A stretch of DNA of 64,000 nucleotides from Amoeboaphelidium protococcarum (taxonomy: Eukaryota; Aphelidiomycota; Aphelidea), in NCBI GenBank assembly GCA_023515745.1, contig JALECJ010000255.1:1188001-1252000 (forward strand), in the 5' to 3' direction. The notes beneath the pieces were generated by a model. The model did no database searches. It was not told the origin of the DNA and worked only from the letters and a program-made list of their open reading frames with translations. Made by a program: the position numbers and the translations under genes. Below, in pieces: positions 49,666 to 61,898 of this stretch (its first letter is position 1; the number at the start of each line of letters is the position of its first letter).

Positions 49666-49770
49666 AAGATGTTTATTGAGTCTGAAATAAAGTGACGAAG
49701 AAACATTTTAGATGTAGCAAATGACATTATATTACTCAGAGTATACTTTTCAAATCTTAAATGAATCAAT

Positions 49771-51372
49771 TCACTCCTTCTTCTTTAATTAATCGGACAC
49801 CTTCCTCTTACCAGACTTAAAAGCAAAACCAAGTAGATTATCCGCTGCAATAACAGATGCAACTAGAATATGATTCAGGTACCATGTACTACGCCAGAAG
49901 GCAGTGACGCGTCCATATGTCAAAAGGTCAAATGTAACAACTCCAATGCCATTAAAAACCCAGGTGACCAGATGCATGACAACATTGGCAATGTACCGCA
50001 CTACAGCAGGAGTACTGGCATTCTAATATACAGCTCTATGTACAGGGGATAACCACTTTCTCACAATCCTTTCACTTTCCATGTCCAGGAACTCTAATCC
50101 GAATGCGCCAAAATATCCAAAAGCAAACCCATGCCATATAGCCAGGAATTATAAAGTCCCCAGAGCGCTGGCATTCTTACTGTTCAAAAACTTGAGTCTC
50201 TTGAACACATAGTTCTTTGACCACAAATTGGTGTTTATATTGAACGATTAGACGACATTATTCAGACAGGTAAGCGTCTCAAAAACAAATGGATCCACGT
50301 TCACCAAGCCATCCCATTTGGCTATTGGATATTATGACTCCGACTTGGCGTATCCATTAAACGATAGTCCACTCAGTACGCAGCCAGTTTCATTAAGCAG
50401 CCACACGCCTAAATACTTCATCAAACAGATTCTACCAGCCATGATGATATGGAAACATTTCATCAGTACATTCTCATTAGCAAATTCCTTAGTGGTCATG
50501 TACAGCGACGGGAACATTGGACTCAGCGCTTACTAAAGTCCAATGTACAACACACCATAGATGAAGCATCGCAGAGCATAAGAGTTAATAGAGTTGGGTA
50601 CTTTGATTACTTTACTGCTTCCATCACTCTAAGTAGCAGTAAACTTATCCAAAGTCATGTAATCAATAAAAGCCTTAAATGGTAGCTGAGGTCCAACTAT
50701 AAATCCGTTAAAGAACATACAATAACTCAAAGTCTCCACCAGTGAAGGCATCTCTGTCAATTCCACATTATCCCAAATGGTTTTCTACTTTCCATTCGCA
50801 GGTCTTTAACTTACCGCTGCACCCGCTGTAGATTATTATGATACAGTAGTTTGTGTAGACTCCCCTTTGCCATTGATTTAAGCACCATTCTATTTCTAGC
50901 CTGTCTTCATACTCAATCTAGCACCATCGAGACAGTCAAAACTGAATCCAATGAGACGCAGAGTCAACACACAGAAACTAGTCGTAAAGTCAACTGAATA
51001 ATCCTCGACACTAGAATAAAAGAAATAGCTGATCAACAGGTAGGCCATGATGAATATACACACCGAGACGTGACCAAAGTATGCGCGTTTACTCGGCGTC
51101 AAGTATAGAATGGACCAGCAACCGGTAATGGCAATCGGGAAGTGAATAAAGTCAGCGCCGTACAAGAACCAAGCCAACCACAATCCAATTGATATATTAA
51201 CCAAATGCTACACTCCCAACTAACTCCTATGCAATGGCTGCAACTAATCTCGCGCCTGAATGTACACTTTAAACCACACTATACTGATCACTATTGAAAG
51301 CAGAATGCCCACCATCAACCTCAAAGCTTCTTCGCTAGCTCCAACGGCATTCGCTAGCCCTTAAACAATCAT
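49771..51372 (-). CDS. MBOAT lysophospholipid acyltransferase
   Basis: 533 residues, one exon, start ATG 51,370-51,372. Multiple hydrophobic segments span the protein. The MBOAT catalytic His414 is in FLAIWHGFAFGYFG, and the partner Asn region NTNLWSKNYVFKRL lies about 30 residues before it. An LDGARLSMK/MPSLVETLSYCMFFNGFIVG block matches the ALE1/LPCAT3 branch that reacylates lysophospholipids in the ER. The C-terminus ends in basic residues (KSGKRKVSDQLKKK). It could support the nearby fatty-acid-modifying cluster only loosely; no operon logic applies in this genome. Confidence 0.88.
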
Positions 51373-51834
51373 TATTCTACTATTTTCCCAAAATCCTGAA
51401 ACTTCAAAGTTGACAAGACTATTGAAGATTAATCACAATATACTACGATTCTGGAGATAGAGCCTTACTCGGGCTTGTTAAAAGAAGCGACCGAAACCGA
51501 TCAAGCGCGCGAGACTCTGATTGGACTGACTGATCAAGATCAAAGCAGATTGAGTTAAAAGCGTGTGAAAAGCTCTAAAATCTGCGACAATGCAATGTGA
51601 AGGAAAACTCACTCACACACTCACCCGCTTGGCAAGTTGGCAAGAACGATCGAGTAAGAACGCGCGACCTCAATAATCTTTTCACATCTTCTTCTGCGCG
51701 TCAATCCTCCTAGTAGAGATTAACATTTCATGCGTTTTCGCTTTCGATAGTTATAATAATAATTGCCATTTATATTCACGTCTAATAGATTTAATCGATA
51801 TAGCACCAACAGCATTAGAAATACAACTTCTGTC
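51373..51834. other. Divergent intergenic region
   Basis: About 460 bp between the acyltransferase and leucyl-tRNA synthetase. No gene, RNA or repeat is visible. Confidence 0.5.
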
Positions 51835-54800
51835 ATGAAAGAAGAGCCAAAGCAGACATTCAAGAGAGACTCGCTGATGAAAGTGGAGGAAGAGATGCAG
51901 TAGTTCTGGGAGAAGGAGCGTCTTCATGAGGCAAATGCGCCATCGAATGAAGAATTGATGTCGTATGGTCCATAGGGTGTAAAGTAAAAGTACATGGTAT
52001 CCTTCCCTTATCCGTACATGAATGGAAGATTGCATTTGGGTCACTCGTTCTCGCTTTCCAAGTGTGAGTTTGCTGCCAGATATTAAAGATTGCGCGGTAA
52101 AGAGGTTCTATTTCCATTTGGATTCCACTGCACAGGTATGCCCATCAAGGCCTGCGCTGACAAGATTAAACGCGAAATTGAGCTATACGGCAACCCGCCA
52201 TAGTTTCCACGTGATGCGCAAAATGTCGGAGTAGATGTGGAGGTTGCTGATGGAGTGTAGTAACTTAGCGTGGATAAAGACTCTGGTTCTACCGGTGCTG
52301 GTGGTGCCAAGAAGAAGAGTAAAGTCGCGGCTAAAGCTTCTGATAAAAAGTATTAGTGGGAGATTATGGCAAGTATGGGTGTGCCGGAGGATGAGATTCA
52401 TTTATTTGCCGATCCTGTGCACTGGTTCTACTACTTTCCACCACTGGCGCAGGAAGATTTGAAGAGATTGGGTGTGCATGTTGACTGGCGTCGATCATTT
52501 ATCACCACCGATGTTAATCCGTACTACGATTCTTTTGTAAGATGGCAGTTTAATAGATTAAAGCAGTTGGACAAGATCAAGTTTGGTAAGAGGTATACAA
52601 TCTACAGCCCTTTGGATGGATAGGCATGTGCTGATCATGACAGAACTGTTGGAGAAGGTGTTGCACCTCAGGAGTATACGTTGATCAAGTTGCAAGTACT
52701 GAAGAATGAATAATCTGCTGCCAACAAGTATTTTTATGATAAGATTGCTGGTGCCTCTGCGAGCGATAGTAAAGTGTATTTGGCTGCAGCGACTCTTAGA
52801 CCTGAGACGATGTATGGCTAGACCAACTGCTTCGTTGGTCCAGATCTACAGTATGGTGCGTACAGAGTGAAGAAGGGTGAAGTATTCATTTGTACTGAGA
52901 GAGCCGCAATCAATCTGGCATATCAAGGATGGACCGCTGCAGACAAGGGTGGGCAAGTGGAAAAGTTATGTGATTTCTCTGGAAGCGATTTAGTTGGCCT
53001 GCAGGTGAAGGCGCCTTTGAGTTCATTCGAACACGTCTATGTCCTGCCGATGGAGTCTGTGCTTGCCACTAAAGGTACCGGGGTCGTCACTTCTGTACCT
53101 AGTGACTCTCCGGATGATTTTGCCACCCTGCAAGATTTGAAGAAGAAAGCTGACTATTACAAGATTAAACCAGAGTGGGTGAATGGATATGATCCTATTC
53201 CTATTATTGAGACTCCGTAGTTTGGTAACCTAGCCGCCGTGAAGGTGGTTGAGTAGATGAAGATAAACTCCCCGAAAGATCGAAAGTTGCTGGATGAAGC
53301 CAAAGAGCAGGTGTACAAGCAGGGATTTTACAGTGGAAAGATGATTGTCGGCGACTGTGCTGGCCAGGCTGTGCAAGAAGCCAAGCCAAAGATTAGACAG
53401 CAGCTGATTGATCAAGAACTTGCATGCTCTTATCATGAGCCAGAAAGTCTAGTGATCTCCAGAAGTGGGGATGAATGTGTCGTCTGCCATATGGATCAGT
53501 GGTATTTGAATTATGGCGAGGAGGAGTGGAAGAATGCTGCGATGGAATGTCTGAAGAGCATGAACACCTATCAAGAGGAGACTCGTAGTGGTTTCGCCAA
53601 AACTTTGGATTGGCTTCGTGAATGGGCCTGCTCAAGAAGTTTTGGTCTGGGAACTAGATTACCTTGGGATGATAAATGGTTGATTGAAAGTCTGAGTGAT
53701 TCCACCATTTATATGGCCTACTATACTGTGGCACATCTGCTATAAAGCGGTTCTTTGGATGGCTCGAAACCAGGATTGTTAAACATAAAAGCGGAGCAGA
53801 TGACTGATGAAGTGTGGAACTATATCTTCACGGAGGAGAAGATGATGCCTGATACTGAGATTCCATTTGATGACTTGCAGAGAATGAAGTAGGAGTTTGA
53901 GTACTTTTATCCATTGGATTTGCGTGTGTCTGGTAAAGATTTGATATCTAATCACCTCACATTCTTCATCTATAATCATGTGGCAATGTTCCCTTAGAGA
54001 TTTTGGCCTAAAGCCGTCAGAGCCAATGGTCACCTGCTAATCGATAATGAGAAAATGTCCAAGAGCACGGGCAATTTCCTTACATTGACTGACGCCGTGT
54101 CCAAGTACTCTGCAGATGCAATTAGAATCTGTCTCGCCAGTGCCGGTGATGGAATTGAGGATGCCAACTTTGATTAGACTCAGTGTAATGCGTTCATATT
54201 GAAATTGTTCAACTTGAAGGAGTGGATGACCGAAGTGCTGGAGGAGTCTCGCAGTGGCAAGCTGGTGCCTGAGAGTGAACCCGTTGAGCACTTTGATGAC
54301 AAGGCATTCTTGAATGATATCAATAATGTAATCGGTGTGACAGAGAAGTGGTATGAGCAGATGTGTTTTGCAGAAGTTGTCAAGTTTGGATTCCATGAGC
54401 TGCACAAGGAGAAGGATCGTTATGTGAAGGCTTGTGATTTGACCGGGAGGAAGATGCATAGCTCCGTTATCAAGAGATACATTGAGGTGCAGTTGAAGTT
54501 GATGAGCCCAATCATTCCGCATTTCACCGAGTATGTCTGGATGAAGCTGATGCATTAGCCACAGTCTATTATGAAAGCGTCGTGGCCAGAGACTAATCCT
54601 GTTGATCACTCGATTGGCGCATCTAAAGAGTATGTGGACAATATAATCAGGGATTTGCGTCTGCAGATCATATCGGAGATGAACCCCAAGAAGAAGAAGG
54701 ATTTGGCTCCAAAGTTTCCACCTACCAAGGCGTAGATTTTGGTGAACGACTAGTATCCGGAGTGGTAGAACATCACCGTCAAGGTTTTGCAGAGAGTTCT

Positions 54801-55161
54801 CAGTAGCTCCAGTGGCTCTTAAGATTTAGACTTGCTCTCTGTGATGAGAGCTCAGCCTGAGATTAAGCCATTGATGAAGGAGAAGCGCTTGATTCCGTTC
54901 ATTAAATGCATGAAGGATGAGTTTGACTAATTCCAGGCACAGAACTAGTCGAAGCAATTTGATTTTGAGCGGAATTTGCCTTATAATCAATTTAAAGTGT
55001 TGGAAGAGAATGCCGTGTATTTGAAAAAGTCTTTAGATTTGGATGAGATCGAATTCAAGTTGGTCGGAGATATTACACCCTTCGACACTGCGGAAGAACG
55101 TCTTATTCAGCAATCTACTCCTGGCTCGCCATCTTTCAAGTTGATTTACGATAAGAAATGA
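51835..55161 (+). CDS. LARS1: Cytosolic leucyl-tRNA synthetase
   Basis: 1,108 residues, one exon. Class I signatures: HLGH (HIGH) in [16 protein letters not shown], and KMSKS in [13 protein letters not shown] (about residue 740). The editing domain has [19 protein letters not shown], and the zinc/hinge region includes [18 protein letters not shown]. In the last two blocks the Gln is conserved in eukaryotic homologues and is encoded by TAG (52,818 and 52,621), which directly supports the reassigned code. The archaeal/eukaryotic C-terminal extension is complete to TGA 55,159-55,161. The enzyme charges tRNA-Leu and edits mischarged tRNA. Confidence 0.97.
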
Positions 55162-55297
55162 TATTGTCCGCGTCTATAATATACAGTAAAGAATTAAAGT
55201 TATATTGAAAATGACACGTAAAATCATTTAATACTTTCTCCTTTTTTACTTGTTTTTGCTTATCTCCACTTGCACAAATTCGCGTTAGAACTTTATT

Positions 55298-56930
55298 ATG
55301 GGAATATAAACTTGGCTAGTTATTACTATACTGTCGGTATTAGAATTATTGAACTTAGTCGCTGGCTCGCTGTATACCAAGGCAGATGCTGTTGTTGAAT
55401 TGAACCAGTACAACTTTGAGAAGAAGGTGCTGTCTAGCGTGGTAAGTTTTCCAATTGGTAAAATTGATCGCCAAAATATGGTAATGCCTAACTAGCGTAT
55501 AATCATTGTAGGAGGTTTGGATTGTGGAATTCTATGCGCCTTGGTGCGGGCATTGTCAACGCTTGGCTCCAGAGTATAAGAAGGCTGCCGGTAATTTGAA
55601 GGGTATCGTGCACTTTGGCGCCATTGATTGTGATCAAGATGCGAATAAGCCGCTGTGTGGTCGGTATGGAATTTAAGGATTTCCGACCATCAAAATATTC
55701 CCCGCCAGCGTTAAAGATGGCAAAGTTAGTGGTAATAAAGGTGATAAAAAGGCATCTAAGTAGTAGCAGTAGTAGTAGTAAAAGATTGCTGTCGATTATT
55801 AAGGTTAGCGTACGGCCAGAGCGTTAGTTGAAGCTGCTGTGGCAAGACTGCCGTCAAAGTTTGTTGAGCCGATCATTGGATCAGTATCCTCATAATCAGC
55901 CTCAGCATCTAAAAAGAGTGGAAAGTCTCTGGAAGAGTTCCTCTCCATTAATAATAGTACTTCGCCTAAAGTGATTCTTTTCACTGATAAAGCCCAGGTA
56001 TCGCCACTTTATAAATCACTTTCGCTGCGATTCAGTCAGTAATTTGTGTTCGGTCAAGCCAATGGGAAGAAGGATGCTGATCTGCAATAACAGTTTGGCA
56101 TTTCCAAACTACCTTCTCTGATTGTAATTGCTCTAGATGGCCAGGTGTCTTTGTATAATGGAGCTTTGAAAGCGCCTGATTTGAGAAAGTATCTGTACGA
56201 ATTCGCCAAGGCGTAATCTAAAGTTTCCACTTCTTCAAATGGCGCGTAATCTGGAGATGACGATAATAATAATAATAACATTGAGGATGATAGTGGCGAT
56301 GACGATGTGAACAATAAGGATGTCGAGTAAGAAGCTTTTGTGCCGTAAGTGTCCCAAATTACATCCCAAGTTGATTTTGAGAAGCACTGCGTGTAATAGT
56401 CGAACGTACCTAGCGCTCTTTGCATGGTTGTACTCATGCCAGTACTAGAAGCAGATGTTTCGGAATCGGTGCAATAACATTAGGATTTGATCTCAGTATT
56501 AGAGCAGGTTAAAGCTGATTTGCACAAGTTGAAGGACACGAAATAGTTTCCCAAGACTGAGATCATGTGGGCATTTGGCAATACTGAAGGTGTGCAGAAG
56601 AATATAATCAACAAGTTTGGATTGGCCTCTGATCTTCCAACTGCCTTTGTCATTAAACCAAGTAAGAAAGTGTACAAGCCTTATATCGGTGCTTTTGACG
56701 CCAAGTCTCTTGTGGATTGGATTGTTAAAGATTTGACATCTTCACGCAGCAAAGTCTATCCGTATTCGTTTGAAGTTGATTTCGGTGTTGAATCTGATGC
56801 AGTATCTGACAAGATTTCTGGTGGCAAGTCATGCAGCGCGTAAAAGGATGATGATGGTTCTTGTAAGGCATCGCATGATAAAGAAGAGACACCCGTATTA
56901 ACGTCCAAAATTTAACACAAAGAATTGTGA
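55298..56930 (+). CDS. Protein disulfide isomerase, Mpd1-like
   Basis: 520 residues after removing a 70-bp intron. An N-terminal signal peptide ([18 protein letters not shown]) leads to one redox thioredoxin domain with the active site [14 protein letters not shown] (Cys60, Cys63). The downstream thioredoxin-like regions lack CxxC, so only one catalytic site is present, as in fungal Mpd1. An insert with a seven-Gln run (KASKQQQQQQQK-type, TAG/TAA/CAG) interrupts the first domain. An acidic linker precedes the last domain. The C-terminus QHKEL is a KDEL-like ER-retention signal. It catalyses oxidative folding in the ER lumen. Confidence 0.88.
55442..55511 (+). other. Intron (70 bp) in the disulfide isomerase gene
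   Basis: GTG|GTAAGT opens it and ATTGTAG|GAG closes it; removal keeps the frame between SSV and EVWIVEF, inside the thioredoxin fold. A CTAACTAG branch-like site is near the acceptor. Confidence 0.9.
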
Positions 56931-57255
56931 GAATACAGTGCTTTTATCATGATTTTCAAATCTATATGCCGTTGTACACTTGCACTTTTCCAGAACAGAT
57001 GGCACACAGTATGTTTCTTGTGGATAACTGCCACCAACTCTCTTGCTAATCATCGATTAGAGTTCTCAAATCAGCGTTCCATAAAAATAAATATAAGTTC
57101 TCCTTTACCAATCTAGAAAACGCTGACGTGTATATGTAACGATATGACATACTGATCGCGCACACGACTCAATTCAAGTAATAAAGGTCACATATTCCCT
57201 CTTGTACTATAACTAGTCTATACAATGAAATAATATCATTCACCACCAAAAAGTA
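56931..57255. other. Intergenic region, mostly inverted-repeat flank
   Basis: From about 57,020 this stretch is the reverse complement of the sequence downstream of tRNA-Phe copy 1. No gene is visible. Confidence 0.5.
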
Positions 57256-57380
57256 TGTCGCTTCTGTGGATCGAACACAGGACCTTTAGATCTTCAGTCT
57301 AACGCTCTCCCGACTGAGCTAAAGCGAAATACACTTGCACCACTAGTGCGGATGAAATTTTCGTCTCTGACGGGATATAA
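57020..57380 (-). repeat. Inverted repeat arm 2 (contains tRNA-Phe)
   Basis: Reverse complement of about 39,510-39,880. Shared flank landmarks include TACAAGAGGGAATAT and TTTATGGAACGCTGATTTG on one side of the tRNA and CACTAGTGGTGCAAGTG on the other. Confidence 0.85.
57256..57328 (-). tRNA. tRNA-Phe: tRNA-Phe (GAA), copy 2
   Basis: Identical by eye to copy 1 across all 73 nt, including the T1-C72 mismatch, GAA anticodon, intact A and B boxes and a downstream T5 run. It faces copy 1 across 17.6 kb. Confidence 0.92.
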
Positions 57381-57808
57381 TCTATATTTTCATAGTTTCA
57401 CATATAAATTTGGATTTTTGGACGCGTCAACGATTCCAACTCTTATCAAAACATTCTCAATCTTGATCTTGCGTAAAATAAGCATTTGGCAGCCTTTAAC
57501 GCCATCCACCATTCGAGAAAAGTGAACTACTAGCCGATATAAGAACTCATGTTATGCATGCGATGAATTTTCCGCCAATTCTATTTCTATCAACTTTTGT
57601 TGCTTAAACCTGCCCTAAAGTCCCCATTGTGTGTATTTAAATGATATCCCAGAAAATTTATTTGTTTTTATGCTAAGTAGAGTGATGGTAAGAGTCAAAG
57701 CTTATCTTTCACATTCTCATCGCTCTTTAAGCGCTTGATTTAAAACGCGAGAGAGAATGTTCCTTTTCATTTCCCCATCAGAGAAAACTGCGAGCGAAAA
57801 GTGAGAAA
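57329..57808. other. Intergenic region upstream of RRP5
   Basis: About 480 bp. The first 50 bp complete the inverted repeat and a GACGCGTC octamer lies at 57,421. Nothing else is recognised. Confidence 0.5.
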
Positions 57809-60800
57809 ATGGTAAAAAGTTAAAAACCTGGTAGTAAAAAGAACAAGGTTTTAGCACAAGAAATAGCAGAGACAGAGTAGGTGGTCGATACTGTTCAGGA
57901 TTTTCCTCGAGGTAGGCCTGGTAAGAGAAAGGCGGATTAGGTGCTTGATAATCTGAACGAGTCTACGCCACTTGATGATTCCACCAACGAAGATGCTAAT
58001 GATATACCAACCACTGCTGGACCTAAACAAAAGAAATCCAATATTAGAAAGACCTCCATCCAGGCGCCCACCATTAACCAAGTGATAAAGGGAATGATAC
58101 TGCTTGGAGTCATTAAGGAAGTGAAAGTTGACGCGTTAATCATGGCATTACCTTTTGGATTTGGTGGTATGGTGTCGCGAAAGATGGCCGTGCAGAACAT
58201 GAATGATATAGATCAGGTGAATTTGAAGCAAATGTACAAGGCTGGTGAGTATGTGCTCTGCTCTGTAGTTTAAGTTGAAGACTTGAAGAAGAAACGCGTC
58301 ACTCTGTCCATACTGCCAGATCTATGCAATGATATGGATCAGATGGGTGATTTGCGTAAGGGAGTATATCTACAGGGATGCATTAAAAGTGTTGAAGATC
58401 ATGGTTACATGGTGGATATTGGCAGCTAGTAGATTAAAGCATTTTGCCAGTTTGATTAAAGTAGTGTCAGTGATAATGATACTTAAGGTGACACTCCTAG
58501 GTATGCTATTGGTAAATGTATGGTCTTTTCAGTCAGAGCAGATTCTGATGCTAGTAACAGAATGGTTTAATTGTCATTTGAGAAGAATGCATTTACAAAG
58601 TAGAGCTCATTGCCATCAGCAGGTAGTCTATACAGCACCAAGGTGTTGGAAGTTACACCATCAGGCCTTGCAGTCAGTGTTGGTAAGGGAGTCACCGGTC
58701 AAGTTCCTCTTTAGATGTGCAAACTTTCTGGTACATCATCTCTGACGGAATAGTACAAGGTTGGATCAAAGATTATGTGCAGAGTTTTGCAGTCATATCC
58801 TAAAGTTATCGCTGATAATCTCATGGATACAGAGACTTCCAGCATCCAGCTGTCTAATCTGGACCACATTGTTTCGTGTGATGAGCTGAAGACCAAATTT
58901 GCAATGGGAGAGATTATTCAAGATGCTGCAGTTGTGAAAGTTGATCAATCCGGTACACTTGTGTTGTCTCTGAATGATGATCAGGCGGTTGGTTATGCTT
59001 CCGTCTCTCAGTTGACTGATGATTAAGATTTGCTTGGAGATTCCGCCCGTTTGGCGAAGAAGTTTGCTATTGGTAGTAGACACGTGGCCCGTGTTATTCA
59101 TATTGATGCTTTTAGTGGGCAGTTGTATGTCAGCTTATAACCGTCTGTGGTGTCTGCCAGGTACTTTAGCTATGCTGACGTCAAGGTTGGCGATGTTGTG
59201 AAGCATGCCGAGATTGTAAGCTTCGATTCCAACACTTGCACCGCACATATCGGATTAGCTATGGGTAATAGAATAAGAGGTTTTGTGCCGAGGCTGCATT
59301 TGGCGGACACGGCTCAATTGAAGCATCCGGAGAAGTTTTTTACTGTCGGTGCAAAGATTACTGTGCGCGTAATGTCAGTTGATCCGGAATAGCGAAAGGT
59401 TGTGCTCACTCATAAGAGGATGCTCATGTCTTCCAAGACGCCGATCTTAAAGTCTATCCAAGAAGTTTAAGAAGTGTTGTAAGAACCTTCTAATGGTGAT
59501 GAGAAAGAGTCCACATTTTATGCAGCGGTGGTGTATTAGGTGCGCGATTCCAGTTTACTTGTACACTTCTTTGGCGATGTTAAAGGTGCAATTCCAAAGA
59601 CTTAAATTGCTTTACCGACAGAAAACACCCGGCTGGATGGGTTATTTGCATGTGGTCAGATTGTGAAATGTAGATTGCTGTCTATTGATGAGCACCAGAA
59701 GGTAAAGTGCAGTCTCCTGCCGGTTAAAGCGAAGACTGTGAAGCCAAAGAAGAGCAAGTTGTCGCCTGGTGATATTGTCAAAGGTACTGTTAGTAGAATC
59801 ATCGATAATGCAGGTCTTTTGGTTAATATTGAGTCAAAGTAGATTGGCGGACGCTAACTGGTTGGCCGAATCCATTGGACGGATATTAGTGATAAATTTG
59901 ACTAGCAGAGTTATGTGGATAAGTACGAGGTTGGTGATGAAGTCACTGCCGCGGTATTATCCATCCCGCGCGGATCTATTGATTTGTCTTTGAGATAATC
60001 TGCCATGTCTCCGTAGTCTGATGGAAACATGGTGGCGGTGTACGACAAGGTGATTGATAGCATCGACAGTCTTAAGGACGGGCAGTTATGCAGAGGATTT
60101 GTGAAAAACATTGCAGACAGTGGTCTATACATATCTCTTGGTCGCACCGTTGTTGGTCGTGTCAAGATTCGCGAATTATTCGATGATTTCGTCAAGGATT
60201 GGAAATCCAAGTTCAGCATTGGTCAGTTGGTGGAGTGCAGAGTACTCAACGTTGATCTCATTGCTCAGAATGTTGAATTGAGTACCAGGTTGTCTTAAGT
60301 TGATCCAGAGACATTTAAAGACTCTATCTAGCAAGGAGGTGCGTTAAGTATTGATGAATTGGAAGAGGGAGCCATAGTGACAGGAACTGTTGCCAGTATC
60401 GCTGAGTATGGTGTCTTTATTGCAATTGACAATACACGCCATTGGGCTAGAATGAAGTAGTAACTGCGCGGTTTATGTCATGTGTCTGAACTCTCTGATG
60501 AAAAATCATCAGACATGTTATAAAACTACTCTGTTGGCGATAAAGTGTAAGGCAAAATACTGAAAATTGAAAAGGATTCGAAGAGAATCAGTATTGGTCT
60601 GAAGATTTCCTACTTTGATGATGCAGATTCTGATTAATAGATGGACTCTGATTCTGATTTTGAGGTGAATAGTAATGATTAGGAGGATGTTGATGCCATC
60701 GAAGTTGAACAAGGCATGCTTACTGAATCTGGTGATGAGTTGTCAGATGAAGATGATGCTTCTGAAAGTGTTGAAAGCGATGTATAATAGCTGAGTGATA

Positions 60801-61828
60801 GTGATTCAGAGATTTAGCCACTTGCTCTAGTGCCTGAAAGTTACACTATCGCTGAGGATTCTGTCATTTCGGCGACTACCGCTATTAGTAAGACAACCGT
60901 ACTGCGAGAGAATAATAAAGTGTTATTGTCTAAGGTGGATGAGGAGGCTGAGATTGCTAGGAAGGAACTACTGGCGCTTGAAGATGATGCACAGCTACCA
61001 TAGTCTAAGGAGGATTTCGAGAGGCTTCTGCTTGGCTCTCCAAACTCCTCTTTCCTATGGATTCAGTACATGTCTTTTGCAGCAGAGTAGCTGTCCATTG
61101 CTGCCGCCAGGGATGTTGCAGAGAAGGCTCTTAACACAATTAACTTTAGAGAGGATAAGGAGAAGTTTAATGTGTGGATTGCGTATTTGAATCTGGAGCA
61201 CCAACTGGGAGATGAAGAGACTATGGATGAAGTCTTGAAGAGAGCCTTGTAATACAATGAACCAAAGCACGTTTATCTAAGTCTAGTTGAAATTTATGAT
61301 TAGTCTAAATAAGTGGAAAAGTGCCGTGACGTCTTTGCAATATTGACCAAGAAATTCAAGGCATCCTGTAAAGTGTGGGCTCGTTACTGCGACTTTCTCA
61401 TGGACAGATGTGATTTTGAAGCTGCATAGGACGCGTTCAAGTCTGCTCTGAAGTTCTTACCAAAACGCAAGCATATTAAATTCTCTCTCAGATATGCCAA
61501 AATGGAGTACACCAAGGGTAGTTTAGAGCGAGGTAGAACTATTTATGAGACTCTCACCTCCAACAATCCGAAGCGTATTGACATCTGGTCAATGTATATC
61601 GATGCTGAAGTCAAGCTAAAGAATATTGACTATGCGAGGCGCCTGCTATAAAGATCAGTTCATCTGGAACTTTCGACAAAGAAAATGAAGTTCCTGTTCA
61701 AGAAGTACCTCGATTTTGAGAAGGCTTATGGTATTGACGAGAGTGTAAAGTCAGTGGTTAAACAGGCCAAAGATTACGTTGAATCCTTGTAAAAGAAAGG
61801 TGGAGATGTAGATGGCTCTGAGTAATGA
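57809..61828 (+). CDS. RRP5: rRNA biogenesis protein RRP5
   Basis: 1,339 residues in one exon, stop TGA 61,826-61,828. After a basic N-terminus, a series of S1 RNA-binding repeats covers residues about 90-950 (for example [49 protein letters not shown]). An acidic linker follows ([23 protein letters not shown]). The C-terminal 270 residues are HAT/TPR-type helical repeats beginning near [23 protein letters not shown]5 is needed in the nucleolus for both small- and large-subunit pre-rRNA processing. Length is somewhat shorter than yeast or human RRP5 but the architecture is complete. Confidence 0.93.
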
Positions 61829-61898
61829 GAGATATAAAGATAGAATAAAATCAATTAAATCAATATTATCGAATCTTAGCTAAACTTCTTTGTCCGAA

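Noticed and set aside
39510-57380. A transposon bounded by inverted repeats
   Set aside because: The repeat arms contain an intact tRNA, the interior holds housekeeping genes, and no transposase or target-site duplication is seen.
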